A stretch of 64,000 nt of DNA from Streptomyces sp. JJ66 (GTDB lineage Bacteria; Actinomycetota; Actinomycetes; Streptomycetales; Streptomycetaceae), in the NCBI RefSeq assembly GCF_019303495.1, contig NZ_JAEVFI010000003.1:62001-126000 (forward strand). Reading direction: 5' to 3'. The position numbers and the translations under genes were made by a program. This document shows positions 26,683 to 34,530 of this stretch, piece after piece (the first letter of the stretch is position 1; each line of letters opens with the position of its first letter). The notes beneath the pieces are model-generated. The model was not told the DNA's origin. It was given only the letters and a program-made list of their open reading frames with translations, and ran no database searches.

Positions 26683-27507
26683 TCATTCTTCCACGCGCGG
26701 TGCGGCCCGCCCAAATCGGCCCTCGTCGGTCAGGGTCCAGCCCAGCTCGGCCAGGGTGCGCAGGTCGTGCTGGTCGAGGGTGGCCGGGTCGCAGCGCCGG
26801 ATCAGGTCGGGGCGGTGGGCGGCGGTGCGGGCGAGCGCCTGGTCCCGGCGCCAGCGGGCGATCTTCCCGTGGTGGCCGCCGACGAGTACGCCGGGCACCG
26901 TGCGGTCGCGCCAGGCGGGCGGCTTGGTGTAGACGGGTCCTTCCAGCAGGTCGGCCATGGCACCGGCCGCGAAGGAGTCGTCGCGGTGGGACTCGGCGTT
27001 GCCGAGCACGCCGGGCAGCAGCCGGACGATGGCCTCGGCCATGACCAGCACCGGCGCCTCACCGCCGGCGAGGACATAGTCCCCGATGGACAGCTCGCGC
27101 ACCTCGTACCGCGCGCTGTACTCCTCGATGACGCGGCGGTCGATGCCCTCGTACCGGGCCGGGGTGAACACCAGCCATGGCCGCGCGGACAGGTCGGCGG
27201 CCTGTTCCTGGGTGAAGGGGCGTCCGCTGGGGGTGGGCACGATGATGACCGGCGGCTGCGCCTGTCCGGCGTCCCGGCCCGCGTCGATCACCGCGTCCAG
27301 GGCCTCGCCCCACGGTTCGGGCTTCATCACCATGCCGGGGCCGCCGCCGTAGGGGGTGTCATCGACGGTGTGGTGCCGGTCGTGCGTCCAGGCACGCAGG
27401 TCGTGGACGCCGACATCGAGCTGGCCACGGGCGCGGGCCTTGCCGACGAGGGAGACGTTCAGCGGCTCCAGGTACTCGGGGAAGATCGTGATGACGTCGA
27501 GCCTCAT
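26683..27507 (-). CDS. trmD: tRNA (guanine-N1)-methyltransferase
   Basis: 274 residues of the SPOUT class with a trefoil knot. Visible motifs are [41 protein letters not shown] and [17 protein letters not shown]. It methylates G37 next to the anticodon in tRNAs reading CNN codons and so prevents +1 frameshifting. The start overlaps the rimM stop by four bases (ATGA). Confidence 0.97.
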   Translation of the reverse strand: MRLDVITIFPEYLEPLNVSLVGKARARGQLDVGVHDLRAWTHDRHHTVDDTPYGGGPGMVMKPEPWGEALDAVIDAGRDAGQAQPPVIIVPTPSGRPFTQEQAADLSARPWLVFTPARYEGIDRRVIEEYSARYEVRELSIGDYVLAGGEAPVLVMAEAIVRLLPGVLGNAESHRDDSFAAGAMADLLEGPVYTKPPAWRDRTVPGVLVGGHHGKIARWRRDQALARTAAHRPDLIRRCDPATLDQHDLRTLAELGWTLTDEGRFGRAAPRVEE

Positions 27508-28163
27508 CGCGCGCCGTTCCCGCCGCCCTCGCTGCCGCCGCCCTCGCTGCCGCCGTGGCCGTCGGTGCCCTGGTGGCCGCCCGTGTCGTCGCCCGCGGCG
27601 CGGCCCCCGGCGCCGGGCTGGCCCTCGGGCGCGGGTGCGCCCTCGTCGTCTTCCAGGTCGCCCAGGAGACCGGGTGGGGGGTCGATGACGGCCCGCTGCC
27701 CGGTCAGGTCGATCTCGGGGACGATCTCGGTGACGAACGGGATCAGCACCTCGCCGCCCTCGGGTCGCCCTACGACCAGGAGGTCCTGCGCGGGCAGGTG
27801 CGCGACCTCGCTGACGCGGCCGACGTGGGTGCCGTCGCGGGTGACGACGTCCAGGTCGATGAGCTGATGGTCGTAGAACTCCTCGGGGTCCTCGGGACGT
27901 TCGTCCGGGTCCACCTCGGCGACGAGCAGGGTGTTGCGCAGCGCCTCGGCGGCGGAGCGGTCGGCCACGCCCTCGAAGCGCAGCAGCAGGCGGCCGCTGT
28001 GTACCCGCCCGTGCTCGATGGTCAGCGGACCGGCGTGGGCGGGCTCGGTGGCCAGCACCGCGCCGGGTGCGAGCCGCAGTTCCGGCTCGTCGGTGCGCAC
28101 CTCGACGGTAACCTCGCCCTTGATGCCGTGGGCGCGGCCGATCCGCGCGACTACCAGCTGCAC
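27504..28163 (-). CDS. rimM: ribosome maturation factor RimM
   Basis: 219 residues. The RimM N-domain is shown by [20 protein letters not shown], and the PRC-barrel by [20 protein letters not shown] and [21 protein letters not shown] 50-residue disordered tail with repeated GGSEGG units follows; such tails occur in streptomycetes. RimM binds S19 and assists 30S maturation. The GTG at 28163 has AAGGA upstream. Confidence 0.95.
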   Translation of the reverse strand: MQLVVARIGRAHGIKGEVTVEVRTDEPELRLAPGAVLATEPAHAGPLTIEHGRVHSGRLLLRFEGVADRSAAEALRNTLLVAEVDPDERPEDPEEFYDHQLIDLDVVTRDGTHVGRVSEVAHLPAQDLLVVGRPEGGEVLIPFVTEIVPEIDLTGQRAVIDPPPGLLGDLEDDEGAPAPEGQPGAGGRAAGDDTGGHQGTDGHGGSEGGGSEGGGNGAR

Positions 28164-28241
28164 GTGCTGTTTCCTTCGTTCCCCGGGTGGTGGTGGTCGG
28201 GTCCGGCGGTGACGGTCCGGTGGAGGTGGGGGCGATCGCAC

Positions 28242-28276
28242 ACGGGCCGGGAACGGCGAGGCCGTTCCCGGCCCGT
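28242..28276 (-). terminator. hairpin between khpA and rimM
   Basis: A perfect 16-bp inverted repeat (28242-28257 with 28261-28276) around a 3-nt loop GAG. It lies 19 bases after the khpA stop and should separate rpsP-khpA from rimM-trmD, at least partially. Confidence 0.75.
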
Positions 28277-28295
28277 GCCGGTGCTGTGTTGTCGC

Positions 28296-28535
28296 TCAGT
28301 GGACGGCGTCAACGTCGACCAGGTCGACGCGGATGCCGCGGCCACCGAGCGCCCCCACGACGGTGCGCAGGGAGCGGGCGGTGCGGCCGTTGCGGCCGAT
28401 CACCTTGCCGAGGTCGTCGGGGTGAACCCGTACCTCCAGCACGCGCCCGCGGCGCAGGTTGCGCGAGGCCACCTGCACCTCGTCGGGATGCTCGACGATG
28501 CCCTTGACCAAGTGTTCGAGGGCCTCTTCCAGCAT
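28296..28535 (-). CDS. khpA: KH-domain RNA-binding protein KhpA
   Basis: 79 residues forming a single type II KH domain with the GxxG loop GRNG in DLGKVIGRNGRTARSL. It corresponds to the UPF0109 family found between rpsP and rimM. Its partner KhpB is not in the window. It binds RNA and in firmicutes modulates cell-envelope and sRNA functions; the actinobacterial role is unclear. The stop and start junction with rpsP is two bases wide, so they are cotranslated. Confidence 0.92.
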   Translation of the reverse strand: MLEEALEHLVKGIVEHPDEVQVASRNLRRGRVLEVRVHPDDLGKVIGRNGRTARSLRTVVGALGGRGIRVDLVDVDAVH

Positions 28536-28537
28536 GC

Positions 28538-28978
28538 TCAGGCCCCGGTGGACTCGGCGGCCGGGGCCTCGGCCCCGGTCTCGGCACCCTTGTCGGCCTT
28601 CTTCGCCTTCGGGGTGATCGCCTCACCCTTGGGCTCGTCGCCGGACTCCTTGGCGGCGGCCTCGAACAGCGCCTTGCGGTCGGCCTTCGGCTCCGGGACC
28701 TTCATCGGCTCGGGGGCGGGCAGGCCCTTGAACTTCTGCCAGTCACCGGTGACCTTGAGGATCGCCATGACGGGCTCGGTCGGCTGCGCGCCGACACCCA
28801 GCCAGTACTGGACGCGGTCGCTGTCAACCTCGATGCGGGAGGGGTTCTGCACCGGGTGGTACAGACCGATCTCCTCGATGGCCCGGCCGTCCCGGCGGGT
28901 GCGGGAGTCGGCGACGATGATGCGGTAGTGAGGCGAACGGATCTTGCCCAGACGCTTCAGCTTGATCTTGACTGCCAC
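28538..28978 (-). CDS. rpsP: 30S ribosomal protein S16
   Basis: 146 residues. The S16 core ([45 protein letters not shown]) covers the first ~85 residues. A Lys/Glu/Ala-rich extension of ~60 residues follows, as in other actinobacteria. The GTG at 28978 has CAGGAGA upstream. It heads the rpsP-khpA unit. Confidence 0.97.
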   Translation of the reverse strand: MAVKIKLKRLGKIRSPHYRIIVADSRTRRDGRAIEEIGLYHPVQNPSRIEVDSDRVQYWLGVGAQPTEPVMAILKVTGDWQKFKGLPAPEPMKVPEPKADRKALFEAAAKESGDEPKGEAITPKAKKADKGAETGAEAPAAESTGA

Positions 28979-29329
28979 GGGTGTGGTGTCTCCTGGTCTT
29001 GACGTGGTGGGCTCGACGCGGCGCCACGTGGGGTAGTGGGAGCGGGATGCCCGGTGGACGCGTCAGCCGCAGGAGAGAGGGTCCGCGCGGCTGCCGAGTT
29101 CAGCGGTCCATTCTGCCACACGCTGGCGAGGGCGGCGGACGCGGGAAGGCGCGCGGGGACAACCCGGTTTCGGAACCCGTGCACGAGCACACCGCCCGCC
29201 CGCCGGGCCTGGCCGGCGGGCGAGCGATGGCGTCGCTCGTGCGGGTGAAGGTGGGGGCGGTACGACGGGTGGCGGGGAAACGGCAGGCGAGGGGGGTCCG
29301 CCGTTTTCGGGTGCCTGCGCAGTCCGGCG
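28979..29329. other. intergenic region upstream of rpsP
   Basis: 351 bases without a supported gene. It must contain the rpsP promoter and leader on the minus strand. I see a possible -10 (CAGAAT near 29117 on the minus strand) but no matching -35. No riboswitch or small RNA was recognised. Confidence 0.4.
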
Positions 29330-29920
29330 TCAGCTCACGGCCATCACCTCGGGGATGCGGAACTGCTTGCCGCAGGCTCCGCACATGATCGGCGCCTGCG
29401 CGAGCACCGAGGGCACGACGCGGACGTTGCGCCCGCATGCGCAGACGGCCTTGACCCGCACCCCGCCGCCGGACGAGCCGTGGCGGGCGGCCGGGCCCCG
29501 GAAGGAATGGCCGGTGTCGGTGCGGGTGGCCGCCGAGTGGGCGCGAAGGGCACGCTGCAGCCGTTCGGCCGTGGCGCGGTAGCGCTTGCGCGCCTGCGGC
29601 GTCAGCGTGACGAGCGAGAAACCGCTGCTCGGATGCGGTTCCTCGGCATGCTCCAGGCCCATCTCCTCGGCGATCGTCAGGAAACGGCGGTTGTGGTAGC
29701 GGCCCGCGCGTGAGGTGTCCCGGATGCCACGCGCGGCGGCGACTCCGTGGACGGCCTCGTGGAGCAGGCGTTCGAAGGAGAGCTCCGCGCCGCAGGCGGA
29801 CGAGGACTCCCCGATCAGCGATTCAGGCGCGGCCAGGTCTGGCAGCTCCGCGTGGTGGCGCTGGATGTCAGCCCACGCGGTTGCCAGCTCGGCGGCGAGA
29901 ACTGGTGGTGTCGTGCTCAC
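29330..29920 (-). CDS. HEXXH-motif putative metalloprotease with C-terminal zinc ribbon
   Basis: 196 residues. The zinc-peptidase-like motif HEAVHG lies near residue 54, followed by SRAGRYHNRRFLTIAEEMGL. The C-terminus has four cysteines in CACGRN and CGACGKQF, a likely zinc ribbon. The layout resembles SprT-like proteins, but the His/Glu motif has Val rather than the usual hydrophobic-Cys context, so the family is uncertain. The GTG at 29920 has no clear ribosome binding site. It stands alone between rpsP and proS. Substrate unknown. Confidence 0.7.
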   Translation of the reverse strand: MSTTPPVLAAELATAWADIQRHHAELPDLAAPESLIGESSSACGAELSFERLLHEAVHGVAAARGIRDTSRAGRYHNRRFLTIAEEMGLEHAEEPHPSSGFSLVTLTPQARKRYRATAERLQRALRAHSAATRTDTGHSFRGPAARHGSSGGGVRVKAVCACGRNVRVVPSVLAQAPIMCGACGKQFRIPEVMAVS

Positions 29921-30080
29921 GTCGTGAACAACGAGCGGACCAGGCCGAGTGTTCCGATTCCGGGGCCATTCGAAATATTTTGCACGTACCAGTCAGTTCC
30001 GGCCCCGGCCCCCGCCCCGCCGGCCACCTGCGGAGACGGGCTCACCCGGAGGCCGCATCACGCGATACCACAGCGCCCGG

Positions 30081-30109
30081 GGGTGCGGGCACGTGCCCTG
30101 CCCGCACCC
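30081..30109 (-). terminator. proS terminator
   Basis: GGGTGCGGGCA (30081-30091) pairs with TGCCCGCACCC (30099-30109) around a 7-nt loop, about 40 bases past the proS stop. Confidence 0.65.
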
Positions 30110-30149
30110 GCACGGAACCATGCCCCGGCTACCGGCGCACGGCAGTGCG

Positions 30150-31565
30150 TCAGTACGCGCGGCCGACGATCGCGAGGGTCCCCGGGGCGTCGTCGGACTC
30201 CGGCACCGAGCCGTCCTCGCCCACCAGGCAGCGTACGGTCACGGCCTGCTCGGCGAGCCTGGCCTCGCCCTGCGGACCGAGGTCGGCCCACGGCAGGCGG
30301 GCCCAGCCTCCGGAGGTGGCGGCCTCGGCGGCCTCCTCGATCGTGCGGACGTCGGCTGTCTTCGCCTCGCGCCGCTCGCGGGACTCCCGCAGCAGCTGCG
30401 CCTGGTCGTCCTCCAGCACCTTTGGCAGCAGTTCGGGCAGCGCCTCCAGCCGCACCGGCTCCTTGCCGCCGGGGATGCGGCGGGCGAGCATGGCGGTGCC
30501 GCTCTCCAGGTCGCGCGGGCCGATCTCGACGCGGACCGGGACGCCCTTGAGCTCCCAGTCCACGGCGCGGCGGCCGAAGGGGGTGTCGGTGCGGTCGTCA
30601 ACCTCGACGCGCACGCCCGCCGCGGCCAGCTTGTCGCCGACCTCGCGGACCTTGGCCAGCACGGCGTCGTCGCCCTTGATGGCCAGCACCACGGCCTGCA
30701 CATGCGCCAGCCGGGGCGGAACCCGCAGGCCGTTGTCGTCGCCGTGCGTCATGATCAGGCCGCCGACCATGCGGGTCGAGGTGCCCCAGGAGGTCTGCCA
30801 CACCAGCTGGCGGTCGCCGTCCCGGGACAGGTACTGGGTGTCGAAGGCGCGGGCGAAGTTCTGGCCCAGCTCGTGGCTGGTGCCCATCTGCAGGGCTTTG
30901 CCGTCACGCATCATGGCTTCGAGCGTGAGCGTGTTGATCGCTCCGGCGAAGCGCTCCTTGGGCGTCTTCCGGCCCAGCACGACGTCGATGCCGAGGACGT
31001 TCGCCATGAAGTCGGCGTAGACCTCGCGGTGGATGCGGGCGGCGTAGTCGCGCGCGTCCTCGTAGGTGGCGTGCGCGGTGTGGCCCTCCTGCCACAGGAA
31101 CTCACTCGTTCGGAGGAAAACGCGCGGACGCATCTCCCAGCGCACCACGTTCGCCCACTGATTGATCAGCAGCGGCAGGTCACGGTAGCTCTGCACCCAC
31201 TTGGAGAAGTACTCGTTGATGATCGTCTCGGAGGTGGGCCGGACGACGACCGGCTCCTCCAGCTCCTTGCCGCCGCCGTGGGTGACCACCGCCAGCTCCG
31301 GGGCGAAGCCCTCGACGTGCTCGGCCTCCCGCGTCAGGTAGGACTGCGGGATGAACAGCGGAAAGTAGGCGTTCTGGGCGCCCGCGGCCTTGATCCGGGC
31401 GTCCATCTCCTGCTGCATGCGCTCCCAGAGCCCGTACCCGTACGGTCGCACGACCATGGTGCCGCGCACCGGCCCGTTGTCGGCCAGTTCGGCCTTGCTG
31501 ATCAGGTCCTGGTACCAGCGCGGGAAGTCGTCCGCCTGGGGCGTGAGTACGGGAGCCTTTGCCAT
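30150..31565 (-). CDS. proS: prolyl-tRNA synthetase, compact type
   Basis: 471 residues of class II synthetase. Motif 2/3 elements are VVRPTSETIINEYFSKWVQS, FLWQEGHTAHAT, LGTSHELGQNF-like (MGTSHELGQNF) and MTHGDDNGLRVPPRLA. This is the shorter, eukaryote/archaea-like form with no editing insertion between motifs 2 and 3 and a C-terminal extension ending GRAY. The bacterial-type enzyme is ~565 residues, and streptomycetes often carry both, so this may be a second ProRS. The start ATG at 31565 gives MAKAPVLTPQADDFPRWYQD; an ATG three codons earlier is possible. Confidence 0.92.
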   Translation of the reverse strand: MAKAPVLTPQADDFPRWYQDLISKAELADNGPVRGTMVVRPYGYGLWERMQQEMDARIKAAGAQNAYFPLFIPQSYLTREAEHVEGFAPELAVVTHGGGKELEEPVVVRPTSETIINEYFSKWVQSYRDLPLLINQWANVVRWEMRPRVFLRTSEFLWQEGHTAHATYEDARDYAARIHREVYADFMANVLGIDVVLGRKTPKERFAGAINTLTLEAMMRDGKALQMGTSHELGQNFARAFDTQYLSRDGDRQLVWQTSWGTSTRMVGGLIMTHGDDNGLRVPPRLAHVQAVVLAIKGDDAVLAKVREVGDKLAAAGVRVEVDDRTDTPFGRRAVDWELKGVPVRVEIGPRDLESGTAMLARRIPGGKEPVRLEALPELLPKVLEDDQAQLLRESRERREAKTADVRTIEEAAEAATSGGWARLPWADLGPQGEARLAEQAVTVRCLVGEDGSVPESDDAPGTLAIVGRAY

Positions 31566-31856
31566 GGCGGGCATGTTACGGCGGCCCGGCGCCCAAGCGT
31601 GAATCGATACCCCCGCACCGCCTTGTCTCACCGCGCCGCGGGCGTCTTCTGGGCGCGGTGAGATCTGGTGCTTCCGTCTGCCTCCTCCACTGGACGCGGC
31701 GGGCAAGCGGTAGTTCCCTGGCGTGAGGAACGCGGCTCCGGCGGGGGCAGGAGCGGCCCACTCGGGGAGCGGGCTCAGCGCCCGGCAGGAACCACCCGGC
31801 ACAGCCAGCAGCACCAGAAGCCGAAGACGGACGCGGACCGGATAGGGGCGCCTGTG

Positions 31857-32681
31857 ATGACAGCTACGTTCATGCCTCAGCACCTTCCTCGCGCAGCCCG
31901 TGACTGGGCGGAGATCCAGGAGCGGATGCTCGTCCCGCTCTACGAGGCGGTCTACGACCGGCTGGAGGTGGGGGCGCACACCCGGCTGCTCGGCCTGAAC
32001 TGCGGCTCCGGCCTGGCCCTGCTGCTGGCGGCGGGCCGTGGAGCCCAGGTGACGGGCGTGGACACCGATGCGGACCGCCTCGCCCTGGCGCGGGCCCGGC
32101 TGCTGGGCGAGCCGCAGCGGGGCGGGCGGCCCCACACCGTGCGGCTGGCGCACGGCGGCCCGACGGCCCTCGTACCGGACGCGGGGCGGGGCGGGCACGC
32201 CGGTCAGGCCGGGGGCGGGCCGTACAACCTGGTCACCGCGTTTGACGCGCGGCCCCGGGCGGCCACGCTGGCGGTCGCGGCCCGGCACGCGGAGCGGGGC
32301 AGTGCCGTCGTCCTGGCCGACTGGGGCCCGGCCGAGCGGTGCGCGGCCGCGCCGGCGCTGCGGGTGGCGGCCCGGCTGGCCCAGCCGCCGCACCACGGGG
32401 CGTGCTGGCAGCCGCGCGGGCGGGACGATCTGGAGAACCTGGCCCGGCAGGCCGGACTGCGGCCCGACGGCTCGGGCCGGGTGTCGTGCCCGTTCGGCTA
32501 CGCGGACCTGGACAGCGCGGTGCGCGGGCTGCTGTCCACGGGCTTCTACGCGGCGGCGGTGCGGGCGACGGACGAGGTGCAGGTGCGCAAGGAGCTGAGC
32601 GAGGCGCTGTATCCGCACGTGCGGGCCGACGGCACGGTGTGGCTGCCGAACCTGTTCCGGTACGTGATCGCCCGCGTGTGA
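31857..32681 (+). CDS. SAM-dependent methyltransferase
   Basis: 274 residues. The class I methyltransferase glycine motif is LLGLNCGSGLALLLAA near residue 40, followed by the acidic end of strand 2 in VTGVDTDADRL. A post-I motif, PYNLVTAFDARPRAA, is visible. The start is ATG at 31857, immediately after a GTG, with GGGGCG upstream. Substrate unknown. It lies alone on the plus strand between proS and the convergent ffh. A similar gene sits beside ffh in other streptomycetes (recalled). Confidence 0.82.
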   Translation: MTATFMPQHLPRAARDWAEIQERMLVPLYEAVYDRLEVGAHTRLLGLNCGSGLALLLAAGRGAQVTGVDTDADRLALARARLLGEPQRGGRPHTVRLAHGGPTALVPDAGRGGHAGQAGGGPYNLVTAFDARPRAATLAVAARHAERGSAVVLADWGPAERCAAAPALRVAARLAQPPHHGACWQPRGRDDLENLARQAGLRPDGSGRVSCPFGYADLDSAVRGLLSTGFYAAAVRATDEVQVRKELSEALYPHVRADGTVWLPNLFRYVIARV

Positions 32682-32706
32682 GGTGCGGGCGGGCGCCCGC
32701 ACCTCA
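32679..32706 (+). terminator. hairpin at methyltransferase stop
   Basis: TGAGGTGCGGGC and GCCCGCACCTCA form a perfect 12-bp stem around a 4-nt GGGC loop, starting at the stop codon itself. Confidence 0.7.
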
Positions 32707-32776
32707 GGAGTGGAAACCCTGTTCCGCTTCTTTGCCGGAACCCGCCCCAAAGCGGCGTCGCCGTCCCTTCGGCCGC

Positions 32777-32818
32777 CACCGGACGGGCTACCGCTGAGCG
32801 GGGGCAGCCCGTCCGGTG
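32777..32818 (-). terminator. ffh terminator
   Basis: CACCGGACGGGCT and AGCCCGTCCGGTG form a perfect 13-bp stem located ten bases after the ffh stop. Confidence 0.72.
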
Positions 32819-32827
32819 CCCGGCGGT

Positions 32828-34399
32828 CTACTTCGGGGGCAGCAGGTCCTTGAACTCCTTCGGGAGTTCGAAGTCCTCCGGCGACTGCCCCGCGCCGGGG
32901 AGCCCAAAGGCGTTGGGGCCGTCGCCGTCGCCGTCGCGGCGTGCGGCGGCGGCCTGCTCCTCCTGGCGGCGCTTCATCGGGTTGCCGGACTGGCGCTTGC
33001 CCTTGGCCTTCTTGGGCTGCTTGCCCTTCTTCTTCGCACCGCCGCCCCCCATGCCCGGCATCCCCGGCATGCCGGGCATCCCCGGCATGCCGCCGCCCTG
33101 GGCCATCCGCGACATCATCTTGCGTGCCTCGAAGAACCGCTCGACCAGGGACTTCACCGCGCTGACGTCCACGCCGGAACCGCGGGCGATGCGGGCGCGG
33201 CGGGAGCCGTTGATGATCGTGGGGTCGTGGCGCTCGCCGGGCGTCATCGACTTGATGATGGCCGCCGTGCGGTCCACGTCGCGCTCGTCGAGGTTGTTGA
33301 TCTGGTCCTTGATCTGGCCCATCCCCGGCATCATGCCGAGCAGCTTGGAGATGGAGCCCATCTTCCTGACCTGCTCCATCTGGGCCAGGAAGTCGTCGAG
33401 GGTGAACTCCTTGGGGCCCTTGGCCAGCTTGGCGGCCAGCTGCTCGGCCTCTTGCTGGCTGAAGGTCTGCTCGGCCTTCTCGATGAGGCTGAGGACGTCG
33501 CCCATGCCGAGGATGCGCGAGGCCATCCGGTCGGGGTGGAAGGCGTCGAAGTCGTCAACCTTCTCGCCGTTGGAGGCGAACATGATCTTGCGCCCGGTGA
33601 CGTGGGCGATGGACAGCGCCGCACCACCGCGGGCGTCACCGTCGAGCTTGGACAGCACGACGCCGTCGAAGCCGACGCCGTCGCGGAACGCCTCGGCCGT
33701 GTGCACGGCGTCCTGACCGATCATCGCGTCCACGACGAAGAGCACCTCGTCGGGACGGACCGCGTCGCGGATGTCCGCGGCCTGCCGCATCATCTCCTGG
33801 TCGATGCCCAGGCGGCCGGCGGTGTCGACGATGACGACATCGTGCTGCTTGGTCTTGGCGTACTCGATCGAGTCCTTGGCCACCCGCACCGGGTCGCCGA
33901 CGCCGTTGCCCGGCTCCGGGGCGTAGATGCCGACGCCGGCGCGCTCGGCGACGACGGTGAGCTGGCCGACGGCGTTGGGGCGCTGGAGGTCACAGGCCAC
34001 CAGCAGTGGCGTATGGCCCTTGCCCTGAAGCCACCGGCCGAGCTTGCCGGCGAGCGTCGTCTTGCCGGCGCCCTGGAGACCGGCGAGCATGATCACCGTG
34101 GGCGGGTGCTTGGCGAAGCGCAGCTGCCGGGTCTGGCCGCCGAGGATGCCCACCAGCTCGTCGTTGACGATCTTGATGACCTGCTGGGCGGGGTTCAGCG
34201 CCTTGGAGACCTCGGCGCCCTGCGCCCGCTCCTTGACCTGCTTGATGAACGCCCGCACGACGGGCAGCGCGACGTCGGCCTCCAGCAGGGCGATGCGGAT
34301 TTCGCGCGCCGTGGCGTCGATGTCCGCCTCGCTCAGGCGGCCCTTGCCCCTGAGGTTCTTGAAGGTTGCTGCGAGGCGATCGGAGAGAGTGTCGAACAC
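32828..34399 (-). CDS. ffh: signal recognition particle GTPase Ffh
   Basis: 523 residues. N domain: LSDRLAATFKNLRGKGRLSE. G domain: G1 GLQGAGKTT near residue 105, DLQRPNAV, DTAGRLGID and TKLDGD-like LSKLDGDARGG. The Met-rich M domain, which holds signal peptides and 4.5S RNA, includes MMPGMGQ and INGSRRARIARGSG. A run of MPG units (MPGMPGMPGMPGMGGGG) precedes a basic C-terminal tail. Ffh with 4.5S RNA delivers nascent membrane proteins to FtsY, which is encoded about 7.5 kb away. Confidence 0.97.
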   Translation of the reverse strand: MFDTLSDRLAATFKNLRGKGRLSEADIDATAREIRIALLEADVALPVVRAFIKQVKERAQGAEVSKALNPAQQVIKIVNDELVGILGGQTRQLRFAKHPPTVIMLAGLQGAGKTTLAGKLGRWLQGKGHTPLLVACDLQRPNAVGQLTVVAERAGVGIYAPEPGNGVGDPVRVAKDSIEYAKTKQHDVVIVDTAGRLGIDQEMMRQAADIRDAVRPDEVLFVVDAMIGQDAVHTAEAFRDGVGFDGVVLSKLDGDARGGAALSIAHVTGRKIMFASNGEKVDDFDAFHPDRMASRILGMGDVLSLIEKAEQTFSQQEAEQLAAKLAKGPKEFTLDDFLAQMEQVRKMGSISKLLGMMPGMGQIKDQINNLDERDVDRTAAIIKSMTPGERHDPTIINGSRRARIARGSGVDVSAVKSLVERFFEARKMMSRMAQGGGMPGMPGMPGMPGMGGGGAKKKGKQPKKAKGKRQSGNPMKRRQEEQAAAARRDGDGDGPNAFGLPGAGQSPEDFELPKEFKDLLPPK

Positions 34400-34530
34400 A
34401 GCGGTCGCGAATCCTCACGTACATCGGTGCCGGCGGTCGGGACGTACCGCGGTGTCCTGGCTGGGGCGGTGCCCAGCCCGGGCGTCGCGGCACGCACCGA
34501 CCAAGGGTATCCGTACGCCGGGGGTGGCGG

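Noticed and set aside
33040..33095. CRISPR-like or mobile repeat
   Set aside because: The short repeats encode in-frame MPG residues inside ffh; no spacers.
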